DNA of 64,000 nt from Ceratotherium simum simum (Eukaryota; Chordata; Mammalia; Perissodactyla; Rhinocerotidae). Positions within the stretch are counted from its first letter, which is position 1. Each line of letters opens with the position of its first letter. Where the stretch lies: contig NW_004454181.1 in NCBI RefSeq assembly GCF_000283155.1, positions 23,637,163 to 23,701,162 on the forward strand, given 5' to 3'. This document shows, piece by piece, positions 1 to 12,319 of the stretch. The translations under genes and the position numbers were made by a program. Under the pieces are notes generated by a model that searched no databases, was not told the DNA's origin, and worked only from the letters and a program-made list of their open reading frames with translations.

Positions 1-1140
1 CACCTAACATGGGCCTGGTGATGGGGGACAGATACACGTTAGGTCCTTAGGAAGCAGATGCTGCTGGTAGGGCCCTGGGTGGCTCCCTGGTGAGGGGAAA
101 GGCCCTTGAATGGTGCAAGTGTATGCACAGGAGCCTGTGTGTATGCATTGCACTGCAGGCCTACCTGGTGAGACTGGCAGGGGATGAGTGACAGGCGCTG
201 AATGGGCAAGGCCTCTGGGACATTGTAGCAGTGCCATGGACGTTGTGGAAGGAGCAGCAAGAGGCAGAGCCAGAGTAGGGCACAAGAAGGAAGAAGTCTG
301 AAGGGCAGGGGCTGGATGGGGGGTCCAGGCTGTTTGATATCAGCAAGTCCAATGCCACAGACAGCATCCCCCAAGTGGCTCCCCGTGTTCACTCTCAGTG
401 GGTCCCGGCTGCAGGAGGCAGCATCTGCTTCATGGCAGGGAAAGCATTGGTTAGGTTGATGCTGTGGAGTTCTGATGGCCAGTTTGGGGCATTTTGGGGA
501 TGGGGGAGGCTCTCTGAACAGCAGATGCTCATTCCCTCATTCCGAGAATTAAGTGGCTTTTTCCTTTCCAAACTTTTTCCTCTGTAGTTGCTTCCAAATG
601 CCCATTTTCAAACTGGTGTAGGTCTATGGTGGAATTTTCATTTGTCTGTGACAAACTGAGGAAAAAAAAGACTGTGAAGTGAATTTTTAATGAGGCTAGC
701 TTTGTTTAATTTTGAGGACTGCCCTTTATTCTGAGGCAATGACCTTCCTTTTGGTGTTAAAATGTTCTTTCTTTTATGAAATGATTATGAAAGTAAATGG
801 CATTTTCTTTCACTCTCGTCACTTGGCAATTTAAAAAGCTGCAACTTCTACGTGGACACGTGTCCCTGCACGCCCCACCCACACTTTTGTGTTTGTAAGT
901 TTATCTAGCCAATAAAAATCTGAAAATTTAGGGTCCACCAGGTAAGTCCTCTCAAGAGTGAGCCTAGCCCATGGCTTGAGTTCTCATCATATTGCCTTTT
1001 ATCGAAAAACTCTTCATTCAACAAATCTCAAGAGCCAACTTTGCCAGGCCTTGTACCCGGAGCTGTGGTGTGGGCTTGGCTAGTGGTGAGAAGGGTCGCA
1101 CTTGGATAAGCTTCCCAAGGCCTTGATCCTCCCATAGTAG
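1..1140. other. Single-copy flank, no gene seen
   Basis: No repeat with clear family signature except a short L2-like minus-strand piece near 1010-1065 (tcattcaacaaa then gccaggcctt). Short ORFs here have no recognisable domain or codon signal. Confidence 0.4.
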
Positions 1141-1585
1141 GCTGAAAATGGCCTTTCCAAAGATATCCATGTGTAATCTCTGGAACCTGTGAATGGATCT
1201 TATTTTGCAAGCACTGTGATTAAGGTAAGGATTTTGAGAGGAGGCATTTATCCTGAATTATCCTATTGGCCCTAAATTCAATCACATCTATCCTTATAAA
1301 AGAGAGACAGAGGGAGTTTTGAGACAGACGCACAGAAGAAGAGAAGGCAATGTCAAGATGGCGGCTGTGACTGGCGTGATGTGGCCTCCAGCCCGGGAAT
1401 GCCAGCAGCCACCAGAAGCTGGAAGAGGCAAAGAACAGATTCTCCCTGAGAGCCGCTGGAGGGAGTGTGGCCCTATCAACAGCTTGATTTTGGACTTCTG
1501 GCCTCCAGAATTGTGACAGAATAAATTCCTGTTGTTTTCAGCCACCAAGTTTGTGGTAATTTATTATAGCAGGAAACTATTATTC
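1141..1585 (+). mobile_element. MLT1-type solitary LTR (MaLR)
   Basis: Follows the MLT1 plan: agatatccatgtgtaatctc, ccttataaaagagagacag (TATA-like), gccaccagaagctggaagag, cttctggcctccagaattgt, aataaattcctgttgtttt and gccaccaagtttgtggtaat. Non-coding relic; the 65-aa ORF inside is incidental. Confidence 0.8.
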
Positions 1586-2313
1586 CTCCCTCAAGTCGAT
1601 GAGAGTGGCTAAGCCACGGTGAACTACTGGGGCCTGGTGGTCCTGAAAATGTCTGGACCGACTATATTGCGTATCAATACAAATCCTGTGTGATGAGTTT
1701 TGTCTGGTCCACCCTTGCTGGGAATCCCCCAAATCTTTTTCATCAAGGCCTGGACCTGCCGACATGGATTCTACCTCTGCCTGTGGCTAGTATCGTCAGT
1801 GTCAGGTGTGAAATTTATTCCAAACACAGCTGTGTGCCATCGTTATTTTATTTCTCTACAACAAGTTGAATCTGCTGCAAGGTTTCACTGTTCTGGGTGT
1901 CCAGGAATTCAATTTCAGTCATCCCTGGGGCTCTTCCTTGTCCCGGAGTGTGGGGAAATGTCCTGAGGTCTTGTGCACTTGGTGGGTGGCTTGAACCTTG
2001 TCACAGCTGGTTCCCTCCTTTTCTATGCGACCTGGAAGGCGGGTGGCTCTGCATCTTCTATGCCACGCTGACCCGTGGGGATCACATCCAGTGACAGGAC
2101 ACAGCCTCTTAAGACGTGCCACACGGCATCCCTTTGATTTCCTAGCTCTTCCTAGCCCAGCCAGGGGCAGGAGGCACCCACAGACCCTTGTTTCTTCATC
2201 CATTCAGTCCTGGAGGACATTTTCTGTTGCTTCCCCTTCTGACTCTGTCTGCTTCTTAACTCCCAAACTCACCTCTCACCTTCCCTCTCTGTAACAATCA
2301 AGAGGAATACCCC
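1586..2313. other. Unassigned stretch, no gene seen
   Basis: Overlapping ORFs of up to 98 aa on both strands share no recognisable motif, and no repeat family is evident. Confidence 0.35.
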
Positions 2314-2690
2314 TGTTATGGGCTGAATTGTGTTCCCCACTAAAATCCATAAGTTGAAGCCCTAATCCCCGGTGTGACTGTATGTGGAAATAGGGCCTCT
2401 GAGGAGGTAATTAAGGTTAAATGAGATCATAAGTGTGGGGCCTAATGGCATCCTTATAAGAAGAGAAAGAGACACCAGGGATTCATGGGCACAGAGAAGA
2501 GGTCAAGTGAGGACACAGGGGGAAGGCGGCCGTCTGCAAGCCCGGAAGAGAAGTCTCACCAGAAACCAGCCCTGATGGCGCCTTGATCTTGGACTTCCAG
2601 CCTCCAGAACTGTGAGAAATGAATTTCTGTTGTGTAAGCCACTCAATCTGTGGTATTTTATTATGGCAACCCTGGCAGACTAATATACCA
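2314..2690 (+). mobile_element. MLT1-type solitary LTR (MaLR)
   Basis: Starts tgttatgggctgaattgtgt, passes through catccttataagaagagaaa, gccttgatcttggacttcca and gcctccagaactgtgag, and ends near ctggcagactaatatac. Confidence 0.85.
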
Positions 2691-3113
2691 CCTCAGTGAG
2701 GTTAGATTTTTCCAGAATAGAAGCCATGGGAGGAGTCATTATTCTGACAGTCCCCCTAGCTCTTTCCCTTTGTCCAGAAATATTCAAGGCCCTGAGGAAA
2801 GAGAGTGCACCGTGGGGCGCTCTGCTGGTGATGTTTGGGGATGGGGAAACACCTGTAGCCTACCTACCTATAGAGCACCAGTACACAGCTCATTCATTAT
2901 CCTGCCATCTTAGTGCTGGTTCTGTTTGCAAACACGCGGATATCCTGGGGCTGACTGCATGTTGTCCAACGTGCTCCTTTAAGGACACGGAGTGCTCAGG
3001 GCCTCCAGCTCCAGGTGGAGGTCCCCAACACCTCACATGACTGATCAGGAGAGGCACACGTGAGGATAAAACCCCAGAGGTGAGAAGGGAGGAGGTATGG
3101 AATTGTACCCGTC

Positions 3114-3375
3114 AGTGTTTCCCAAAATGCATCTCATGGGGTCCTAGGTAGTACATCAGACAGAGTTCTGTGGTGTCAGATTAAGGAAACGTTGGGTCGA
3201 GTTAAACTTTTTTTTTATGCTTTAGGTCTTCACAGAATCTTTAATATGCTAACGTCCACTGTGAATCTCTAAGGGCGTGTTCTCACATGTAGCATTTCAC
3301 AAACCTAGGGGATCACTGAATTGTCTTTTCACTGAGCATCTAGTAGGATCAGTGTTTGGTGGACCCCAACTGCTG
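3114..3375. mobile_element. hAT-like nonautonomous DNA transposon candidate
   Basis: Starts cagtgtttcccaaaatgcat and ends with the imperfect inverse ggtggaccccaactgctg, with the internal phrase ctaagggcgtgttctcacat typical of an old hAT MITE. Family not assigned. Confidence 0.5.
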
Positions 3376-3394
3376 ATATTCAATGCAGAATTAT

Positions 3395-3560
3395 GAAATA
3401 TGAGACCTGGAAAGGACCCTTGAGATTAGATAGTCTGAAGCCCTTGGATTTACATTTGGGGAAACTGAAGGCCAGGGAGGTGAAGGGATTTGCCAGAGTC
3501 ATCCAGTTGTGAGTGGGAGAGCCAGGCCTAGGACCCAGTTCTCCTGCTTCCCAGCCTGCT
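3395..3560 (-). repeat. MIR-superfamily SINE, minus orientation
   Basis: The core gaaactgaaggccagggagg, followed by tgccagagtcatccagttgt and gagccaggcctaggaccca, is the reverse complement of the MIR core. Confidence 0.65.
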
Positions 3561-4389
3561 GTTTTACTTCCACAGCCCTGCTGCCCGCCGTGCTGATTGA
3601 CATGGGAGGCACCGTGCAGGAAAATGCTGGCTCCAGGGGACTCAGGCAGGCCCCCAGCCTTGACCCGCCTCCTACTCAGGGTCAGTGCTGTCTTTGGTGC
3701 TTAATTTTGACAGTGAGTGGCCTGGGAGGGTACTCAGCATCTTGCCCATTTTTTTTTTAAAGGAAGAAAACATTTTGCATTTGATAAATCAAATCCAAAT
3801 CTATTTTATTCAGCACATTTCCTGGTAAGATTGAAGGCCTCAGGGAAATTTAATCCCGTGTTTCTGATTCATCTTCATTTGAACTCATCTGTTTTCGTTC
3901 TCTGCGTTATTTCTCTGGCCCCAGCCCTCAGAGCTTTCCTCTAATCTCTCTGCCCTCAGAAAGAAGGCATTCTATTTGGACAGATGGGAAGGTTCCCTAC
4001 CCCTAACTGTCATGTCTCTCTCACCCGCCCCAAATAAACCCCTGGAAATTCTTAAGTGCCTTTCAAAATGGAGAGTACATGTCACGGGGCTGCAGGAATC
4101 AGAAGAATGTTTAGGAGAAAAGAGAATGGAAATGACTAATGGCCCAAAAAATCAGGACTGGGAAGACCTAAAATGGTTCAGCTTAAAAGATGGTCAGGAG
4201 GTGATTTAATAATCGTGACAGAAGAGCAATTAAAGCTTGGGGACCAGTTCCTGCAGGGACAGAACAGGAGGAAAGGGCCTGAAGCTGCAGCATGAAGGAA
4301 TTAGGTTAGACACATGGAAGGATTTCTTGATTGAGATGGTCTTTAACACATTAGAGTGGATGTGAAGGGTTTAGAGAGAGGCCCTTGGG
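3561..4389. other. Unassigned stretch, no gene seen
   Basis: AT-rich centre and purine-rich right half without recognisable repeat or protein signature. Confidence 0.35.
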
Positions 4390-4640
4390 GCGGTGGAAAG
4401 ATCACAGGCTTTGAGGGCAGAGGTTGTACGTCTGGTCCTGCTATTGTTGCAGTACGCAACCTTGGGTACGATACTGACCTTGAGATGCTCTGTCTCTATC
4501 TGAAGCAGTGGAGGTGATATACCCCCCTCACAGCACTGTCAGGAGGATTGGACAATGTATGCCGCATTCACGGCCCACGTGAGGGGCTCAGAACTGGGGG
4601 TGCTTAATCTGATGACCCTGATGATTACGATAAAGGATCA
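4390..4640 (+). repeat. MIR SINE
   Basis: Diverged MIR: ggaaagatcacaggctttga at the left, a degraded middle, then cagcactgtcaggaggattg near the right end. Confidence 0.65.
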
Positions 4641-5339
4641 AGAAGCACAGGGTACCCTTCTCTTAGCTTTACAGTCTCACTGGGGGTGAAGCCCCATGCT
4701 GGCAAATTATCCAATAACCAAAGAAGGGCAGTGGCTACCTGAGGTGCCTGAAAGGGTTATGCCCCTCAGGAACTCCTGGGCATGGAATCTACTTTTCTCA
4801 CTCCTGGTGAAGTCGTGGCCTCACTGATGCTGAGATTATTTCAAGGACCCGGGGAGCCTAACATCTAGAAATAGTCCCTCACATGCAATCATTACATGTG
4901 CAGATTATTGGGTAAATTCTTACTGAATGTTGATGTGGGGCTGCAGTACAAAAAGACTACTACAGCTAAAATTAAGTTTTTCAGGTCAGGGAAGACCCTA
5001 GCTTTGGTGGAGAAAGTCATGGGGATCTGAGGGTCCCTCACTAGGGGGTTTGGGGGACATCTGAGAGATGCTGCATTGGTTTTGGTTCACATTACCACTT
5101 TGCTTTGGCTTAAATTTCTGATTTATTTCAAGTATTCAGAAATTTTCAGTGGGTGTCAGTGTGTGGAGTCTCTTCCTCCCAATACACAGCCCACCTGAAA
5201 AACGCCGTCCCAATTAGCTAGAGGGGACAGTATAAGGTAAGGGCCAAAGTGAGTATAAGCAGTATAGACTGAATTAGAGAAGGATAAGATCAGGACAGCC
5301 ACAGTAATCACGGCCAGCTTCCCGAAGGAGAGGGACTTG
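4641..5339. other. Unassigned stretch, no gene seen
   Basis: I recognise no repeat family or coding sequence in these 700 bases. Confidence 0.3.
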
Positions 5340-5640
5340 TCTAAACCTTACAAGGAGTGATAGCTCTTGGAGAGGCAGAGGTGATGGGCCAGAGGCTGGC
5401 CATTCAGGTGCGGAGACAGCCTGGACCAAGGTTCATGGTTAAACCAACGGTCATGAATGATCATGTGGGAGCCGTTTAGGAGAGGAGTAAGAAATGAGGC
5501 AGAGCAGAAGGCTGGGCAGCTGATGGAGTCTCGGGAGTCCCGCCAGTGTGGCGTTTGAACTCGATATCCTAGGCAACGAGGAACCAGAGAAGGTTTCTTG
5601 ACAAGAGAATGGCATGACAAAATGGGCATGAATACATATG
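5340..5640 (-). repeat. L2 LINE fragment
   Basis: Reverse-complement L2 wording (ggccagaggctggccattca, ccagtgtggcgtttgaactc, gagaatggcatgacaaaatg). The 93-aa minus ORF here is not a complete protein. Confidence 0.5.
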
Positions 5641-5689
5641 CAAACTGGAGATTTCAGTGCTGAGCAGAAAATCTTCTAAATCTAGAGAA

Positions 5690-5771
5690 GAAAAGTGGGG
5701 GAACATTCAAGTATAAAAATACTTTATATAAATAGTATAATTTGGTAAACATTTTGTGTGTGGAGATACAG

Positions 5772-5802
<31 letters not shown>

Positions 5803-7030
5803 TAGATTTGTTTGTTTTAAAATACTACCCAAAGTAGAAATATTGCATCACAATGTATGAATAAATTAGAGAATTAAAGATTTTTGAAAAATATTGCAAA
5901 ATTGCTTTCTAAAAGGCTAGTATCACTTTACATGTCTATTAACAGTATTTGATCATGTTTGTCTAAATATGTCTTCCCTGCACTGTGTATTCTAATTAAC
6001 AAAAAAAAATCTTTGCTAAATTGAAAGGTACAAATATTTTAATTTTCATCACTTTGATTACTCGTAAAGCAGAATATTTTTCCATATGTTTGTATGTTAT
6101 TTAAACTTCTTTTATGAATTGCTCACTGATATCCTTTGGCCAATTATTTCTTTTGGAATTATGGTGTTTTCTTATTTTTGAGTGAGCTGTTTATATAGCA
6201 ATGATTTTTAGTAGCTATTTTTTCTGATAATAAAGTTTCTCTTTGAAAAAATCAGAAAATGAAGACACATTTTTAAAAAAGAAGTAACTATCAGCATAAT
6301 CCACCACCCAGAGATAAGAGCTGCTGATGTTGTGGTGACTATCATTCTGGATTTTTTTCTCCTGATCATATATATGCATATAAATAAGGACATATGTCAA
6401 AAATGAGAAAAATGGGACTGCAATTTCCATACTATTTTATCACTGCTTTGTTTCACGTAGTAGATTGTAGACATCTTTTCCATGGCAATAAAGGTAGTAT
6501 AGACCTACATTATCATCTTTACTATTTGGATAGCATTTCATTGTACAGATAGATACCTTGTTTGTTTAATCAACTCCCAGATTAATATGTTGAAAAGTTT
6601 CCATTTTTTTCCTATTGTGAACATATCCACAGTAAATATATTGTAGTTATGACTATATGCCACTGTCCTCCTATTTCCTGAGGAATAATTCTGAGAAGTG
6701 GGATTGCTGGGTCGCAGGGTGAACATATTTAATGTTTTGATATGTATCATCAGACTACTCTCCATGAAGGCTAAGAATCTTCACTTCCCTCCCCCATAGC
6801 GTTTCCCACTATATCCCCAATGCTGAGTGTTACTGCTCTTTTACAGCGTTGCCAATGTCATAGGTGAAAAATAAGTTTCTTCTTTTTATTGACATTGTTT
6901 TGATTATTAGAGAGATCAAGAGAATTTTAATTTACCAACCAGCTATTTTATATTTCCTTGTCCATATGTGGTCCAATTTTCTTTTGGGATGTTTACACAG
7001 ATATTTATCCTTTTCTATGAATTCCATATA
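5690..7030 (-). repeat. Old L1/HAL1-type LINE 3' fragments, two adjacent pieces
   Basis: Two tandemly related degraded segments (about 5690-6240 and 6250-7030) carry phrases of the reverse-complemented L1M/HAL1 3' end: ttgattactcgtaaagcaga, tgatatcctttggccaatta, gatagcatttcattgtacag, gaagtgggattgctgggtcg. AT-rich with no intact ORF. Confidence 0.7.
5772..5801. repeat. (TA)n(CA)n microsatellite
   Basis: About nine TA units run directly into about six CA units inside the L1 fragment. Confidence 0.95.
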
Positions 7031-7472
7031 GTTTTCTTTTTTTATAGTCAATTCTATCAGTTTTTATCCCTATGAATCTTTTCTTTTTTCTGACTTTTTG
7101 ATTAGATCTGAAGAGGTAGTTTTTGAATTACCTTTTTGAAATCTGGGGAAAACATGGATTTGTTGAAAGACAGAGGACAGCTGATAATTTGGAGATAACG
7201 CTGGAAATAGTTGTGCTGTACATGGAGCATAACAGAAGATTAGTTTGAATCTTTCTTGATTTCTAGTTTTTTTTTTTTTTTTTTTTAGTGGCACCTCCAT
7301 TCTCCTAGACAATGGACATGGAAATTATCTTTTCATCAGTATTTCTCCATTCATTATATTTAATGGGTTAATTCTTTCAGTTTCTTTGAAACATATCTCA
7401 GATTTGAAATTTCTTCTTTTTTTTCCAGCATCATCTGGGTCTGGATTACTGCCACATTGTGTGGGTGTGCAG

Positions 7473-7494
7473 GTGTGTGTGTGTGTGTGCGCGC
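7473..7494. repeat. (GT)n-(GC)n microsatellite
   Basis: Alternating purine-pyrimidine run of GT followed by GCGC, a sequence able to adopt Z-DNA. The neighbourhood 7030-7780 otherwise shows no recognised gene, only a T-run at 7268-7286. Confidence 0.9.
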
Positions 7495-7779
7495 ACATAC
7501 ATCTGCAGGAGGGCAGACCTTTGGTCACCTTACTGACTGCTGTGTCCCAGCACCCAAACAGACCCTGAAACTGGGTAGGTGCTCAACTGATATATTTTAA
7601 AATGGAGACATGGGTTATAGAGAAGGGTGGGTAGTTTAGCTGCTTTGCCCATCAGGGACTGCCCTCTTGGGAAGAGATCAGTCTGTCTACCTTTTATCCA
7701 TCGGAACATCCATTCTTTATACATGGGTACCTGAAATCCCTTGTGAAAAAAGACAGGTTAAAAATAAAAAGAATTAATT

Positions 7780-8100
7780 GCAGTATTAGCTAGGATTCTG
7801 TCAGTGGTAGAAACTGACTTGAACTAGATCAAGTAAAAGGAAGAGCTTATTGTAAGGCTATGGGTGTTTTCATGGAAATCACAGGCAGAGATGCAGCTAG
7901 ACCCTAGGAAGGGGCTAGAATGAAGACAATGGGACTTTTTGGTCTCTGGACTATTTTTCTTTCTGAATGTCTGCTCTCGTCTCTTATTTTTTATTAACAC
8001 TGAAGACCAGTTTCCTCTTCATCTTGGACCACAGGGACGTCAGATTATAGCTATGTCATAGCTCCTGAATTTGTATCTTCTCCATTCAAGAGACTACCCT
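7780..8100. repeat. Old interspersed repeat, family not assigned
   Basis: Begins attagctaggattctgtcag, then tagaaactgacttgaactag and gagcttattgtaaggctatg, the same phrase order as the copies at 18600, 28490, 32815 and 63935. Confidence 0.45.
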
Positions 8101-8570
8101 AGACTGAATTAGAATCTCAGTCCCATTTCCAAATTTCTAAAAGAAAGAGGCCAAGCAGCTGTGACTTGGGGGCAGGGTCATGTTGTATAAGCATGGCTTG
8201 TGGGGGCCCATGGCCTGCGGAGTAGTTAAGGGGACCTTGGTGAGCTTCGCTGACACCATGAAGGGGTCTACAGTTATGATCAGGATCCTGGCTTTGGACT
8301 GGGTGGAACAGGCTCTCTTTACCAGCCAAACTCCACAGAGCTTTCTCCCTTGGAATCTCCTATCTGGATTAAATCCATTTTGGTCAAGGATTCTACAAGA
8401 ATATCAGAAGAGGGAAAATGTTTGTAGGACTAATGGAATTCCAAGGAGATGGGACTATATGGGAAAGTGTGGAACAACTAGCATATGAGCTTTGGAATTA
8501 GTGGTAATTTTTATTTAAGACCCAGCTCTCTACAGTGTCTAAATATTCTCCCTCCAACCAGGGTTGCCAG

Positions 8571-8702
8571 ATTTAACTGGTGTGTGAGGTTACATATGTC
8601 TTGTGCAATATTTAGGACATACTTATACTAAAAAGTATTCATTGTTTGTCTGAAATTATAATTTCACTGGAGGTCCACTATGTTATCTGGCATTCCTAAC
8701 CC
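8571..8702. mobile_element. Short palindromic MITE (MER53-like)
   Basis: Ends are inverted: ccagggttgccagatttaac at the left, ttatctggcattcctaac at the right. The centre holds ttaggacatacttatactaa flanked by diverged inverse arms. Family name is from memory. Confidence 0.6.
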
Positions 8703-8898
8703 TAACACCATTAATTACAATTGGAGAGGAAGGTTTGAGTAAACTGAAGTATATTCGTCATATTTTTTGAGGTTCTAGTGTTTCGGTACTTCTCAACTAA
8801 ACTAGTGTGTTTGGGGCATTAAATTATAAATTATTTATTGCCTTGGGTATATATTCCTGGAAGGCCAGGCTGAGGGCAACGCAAAAAAGGGTAAATCC

Positions 8899-9108
8899 GG
8901 GGCTGGCCCTGTGGCCCAGTGGTTGAGTTCGGCATGCTCCACTTTGGCAGCCGAGGTTCAGTTCCTGGGTGTGGACCTACACCACTCATCAGCAACCATG
9001 CTGTGGTGGCGACCCACATACAAAATAGAGGAAGATTGGCATGGATGTTAGCTCAGGTGAATCTTCCTCAGCAAAAAAAAAAAAAAATAAATAAATTAAA
9101 AAAAACAT
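8899..9108 (+). mobile_element. ERE SINE (tRNA-derived, 'ggaagattgg' tail type)
   Basis: Head ggggctggccctgtggccca, degenerate A and B boxes, body ending in gttagctcaggtgaatcttcctc and an A-rich tail with aataaa units. Flanked by a 14-bp duplication with one mismatch (aaaagggtaaatcc at 8885-8898, aaaaggataaatcc at 9109-9122). Confidence 0.9.
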
Positions 9109-9119
9109 AAAAGGATAAA

Positions 9120-11360
9120 TCCATGGAGTAAATATTAGAACTGAGGCTAAACTTTTCAATGTTCTTCTTTCTACCCTAAAAACTAAACAAATCAACCCTC
9201 AGAAACTCCATTCAGTGTGTCTAGACTTTTAACATCAGAGATTTATTCCTTTGGCTGTGAAATTCCTACCTCTTGGTGAATATTTACTTAAAAAGAACAG
9301 CAACAAATCTCATCAGGCATTTCCTACCTTATCAGAGTCTTCTGACAAATAAGTAGTATAGTTCCAATTGCTTTCTCCTCCACCCACAACCCATTCAAAA
9401 CTGATTGCCTTCCCTTCTACATTCCCATAGGTTCATTTGTTCATTCTACAAACATTCACTGAGCACATACTATTTATTGAGTACCAGGCATTTTGCTTGA
9501 CACTGAGTAGAGAGTGATGCCCAGGACATCCCTGCCCTTGCCTATCAGTTCTCAGCACTCTATGTGGTAGTGGGTGCTTTCTCCCCACCCAGAGGCCAGT
9601 GGCTCCTCAAGTGGAAACCGTGATTTACTCATTTCTGTAACCTTGGCTTCTAGCATAGCATCTCACACAATTGTCACATTGATACCCAGTGCTTGAAGAG
9701 TTCAAGGGGAAAAAAATTCCAGAAAGTATGGCTGAATGGGCTGAAGATAATTTGGCTCCATTCATGATTTCCTGATAGGCTGACCCTTTCTGGAAGGTTG
9801 GCTGTTAATCAATCTCCCATCTCAGCCCATAGTCCCTCTGAATGTTGCAGAATGATGGGATATTCTTGCTCATAGGTAGACTAGTGGTGGGCACAACACT
9901 GTGGGGAGGAGCATGGAAGTAAAGTGAAGAGTTTCTAGGGAAGAAGAGCCATTACATTTAACGCAAGCTGTGGACTCCTGTTTTCTCTAGCCCGGCAGCT
10001 GTCTCTGAAAGTGTCTGGGGACTCAGACATGGCTTGGAGTGGCATTTTGTCAAGTATTACATTTGATGTAAGATAAGCAAAGGCAATTCACTTGTTCTGA
10101 AGGTGTTGATGGCTGCTCTGATTTCTGGGGAGAGTTCTCTACACTCATGACAGTTTGCTCCTTCCCTCTGACTGCTCTCTCCTCCATCAAAATGTCATAA
10201 ACTTCCAGAGCTAGATGGAACTTTGGGTGTCAGAAAGGCTACCCCTTTTATTTAGCTGATCAGGGTAAAAGGGTTTCGAGAGGTGAAGTGACTTGCTTGA
10301 GGCCACATAGGAAATTAATATTTTGATTCCTAGTCTACTACTTCATCATCTCCATAAAATATTTACATATTTTTAAATTACTTTTTGCAACAGTCTGTTT
10401 TTCAAATCAATCATATGAGGGATACATATATAAATACTCATGCATAAGCATATACACATACACATGCATGCACACACATACAGATAATGGTGTAGTGGCT
10501 CTGATTAAGGTAGGGGTGATGGCCAGCTCTACCATTCTGGTTTTCCTTTCACCCCCTTTGGAGCACCTCCAAAGAACCATAGGATATGGGAGGGCCCCAC
10601 TTGGATAACCACTACGTTCTCCCATATTGTATCCTAACTCCAACCCTGAAAATTTCTTCACAAGAAATCTAATAGATTTCTGGCCATCATCATTCTAAAA
10701 TGTGAGAGTATGCTAGGCTTGCTCCATTTTGTCTCTAATGCAACTCAGAAATCTGGTGTGGGGGAGAAATTACAGACAGCCAGGAAAATATCTAATACAG
10801 TTTGGGAACCAAGAGGGTGATGGGAAAAATTGTCATCCTCCAGCATAGCTGAAGGATGAAGGTCACTTGATCAGCATCTCTGCATCCACCCACTGCTTTT
10901 TAGCAGGAATACAATCTAGTTTCCTTCCTCCATGTTTTGCGTTTTTACACTCAGATTTATGAAAGATAGAATCGTCAAGTGCATTTTAACATAACAAGAT
11001 TTCTCCCCAAAGGTAAATACCAAATACCACTATTTCTATCACTTGTTAGTGATAAGGAAGATGGAGGAAGACACAAGACTCCTGCAACGATGAAAGCTTT
11101 TAGAGCATCTTTCCCCTGAGTGTGGGACACAGCACTGTTTATTGGATGATTACATCTCTGGACAGACTCCTTTATCATTCAGAGACTGAGGCAGAAATTT
11201 CATCTCTACTTTGCAATTCCCTAGATCTTGTCTAAGCTAATAAAGATGGTGGTTCCCCTTGACTTCAGACATTCAACTTATTAGTCTTTTAAAAAGCAAA
11301 TTGCTAATAGATGGTTATCAACATAATAGAATCAGAGAGAGGGAGTAAGATGCTCTTTAG
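9120..11360. other. Mixed stretch with small relics, no gene seen
   Basis: Contains an L2 minus piece at about 9430-9530 (tcattctacaaacattcact, gtaccaggcattttgcttga), a MIR-type minus piece at about 10200-10335 and a microsatellite-like CA/TA region at 10425-10485. The rest is unassigned. Confidence 0.45.
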
Positions 11361-11373
11361 AAGACAGTGTTCA

Positions 11374-11585
11374 GGCCGGCCCCGTGGCTTAGCGGTTAAG
11401 TGCGTGCGCTCCGCTGCCGGCGGCCCGGGTTCGGATCCCGGGTGCGCACTGAGGCACCGCTCCTCCGGCCATGCTGGGGCCGCGTCCCACATGCAGCGGC
11501 TGGAACGATGTGCAGCTATGACGTACAACTATGTACTGGGGCTTTGGGGGAAAAATAAATAAATAAAATCTTTAAAAAAAAAAAA
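11374..11585 (+). mobile_element. Young ERE SINE ('tatgtactggggcttt' tail type)
   Basis: Near-intact copy with head ggccggccccgtggcttagc, A-box-like tggcttagcggtt, B-box-like ggttcggatcc, CpG-rich body, then aataaataaat and an A tail. An exact 11-bp duplication aagacagtgtt lies at 11361-11371 and 11586-11596. Many CpGs survive, suggesting a recent insertion. Confidence 0.95.
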
Positions 11586-11596
11586 AAGACAGTGTT

Positions 11597-12319
11597 TATG
11601 CCCTCCCAGGCTCCAACCCTTTGCTATCAAGCTAAGAGATGGGTCCATCTTGCTTTTCAATCTTCCCCTGGGGTTGGTGTCTGAAAGATTTTTCTGATTA
11701 TAAAAGATATTTACGTGTTTAAAGGGAAAGTCGCTTTAGCTAAAATAACAAAGACCATTGGGGCATAAGCATAGCAAAGCTCTTCAGTCTGAAAGGGAGA
11801 GCTGTCAATGCTATCCAAGGCATTTTTGCATTTAGATTTTCCCTTTGTCCTTGAGGTCGTTTTCAGACAGTGCCAAGAATTTTCAGGCAATCACTACAAA
11901 AATAAGAAACAATCACCTTTTAAATACCCACAACCTTAATCCTAAGGCAGGAGCTGTTGTATACCACTGGAGATTTTTCCACCTAAGATCTCTGCTCTAC
12001 AGCGCCCTTGTATCTTATTGATTTAAGGATAGTTTTCTTCTAACATGACACATATTTGTAGTTCTGACCTTATGACCAAACAAAGCAAAAATATTTCTAC
12101 AAACGCTCCTTGAATTACAAGAGAGTTTTTAATTTTATTTTCTGAATGACAGAAAGAGAATATTTTATTACAACCAGAGAAACTCTAGTGACAGGCAATT
12201 CTACTCTATTTAGCATCATGAGAACTTATGTGCAATGAATAATTAAATACTAACATCCTGAACATCAGCTCATTCAATTGCAAGTGTTTGGGAGTTGTGT
12301 TCCTTCTCCCTGCTACAAT
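11597..12319. other. Unassigned AT-rich stretch, no gene seen
   Basis: No recognisable repeat consensus and no ORF with a plausible domain. Confidence 0.3.

Noticed and set aside
7430..7442. Pyrimidine tract plus AG near 7429, splice-acceptor-like
   Set aside because: No downstream frame resembles an exon and no matching donor was found; such motifs are frequent by chance.
11374..11450. tRNA-like head with A and B boxes
   Set aside because: It is the tRNA-derived head of an ERE SINE, attached to a SINE body and A tail and flanked by a target duplication, not a tRNA gene.
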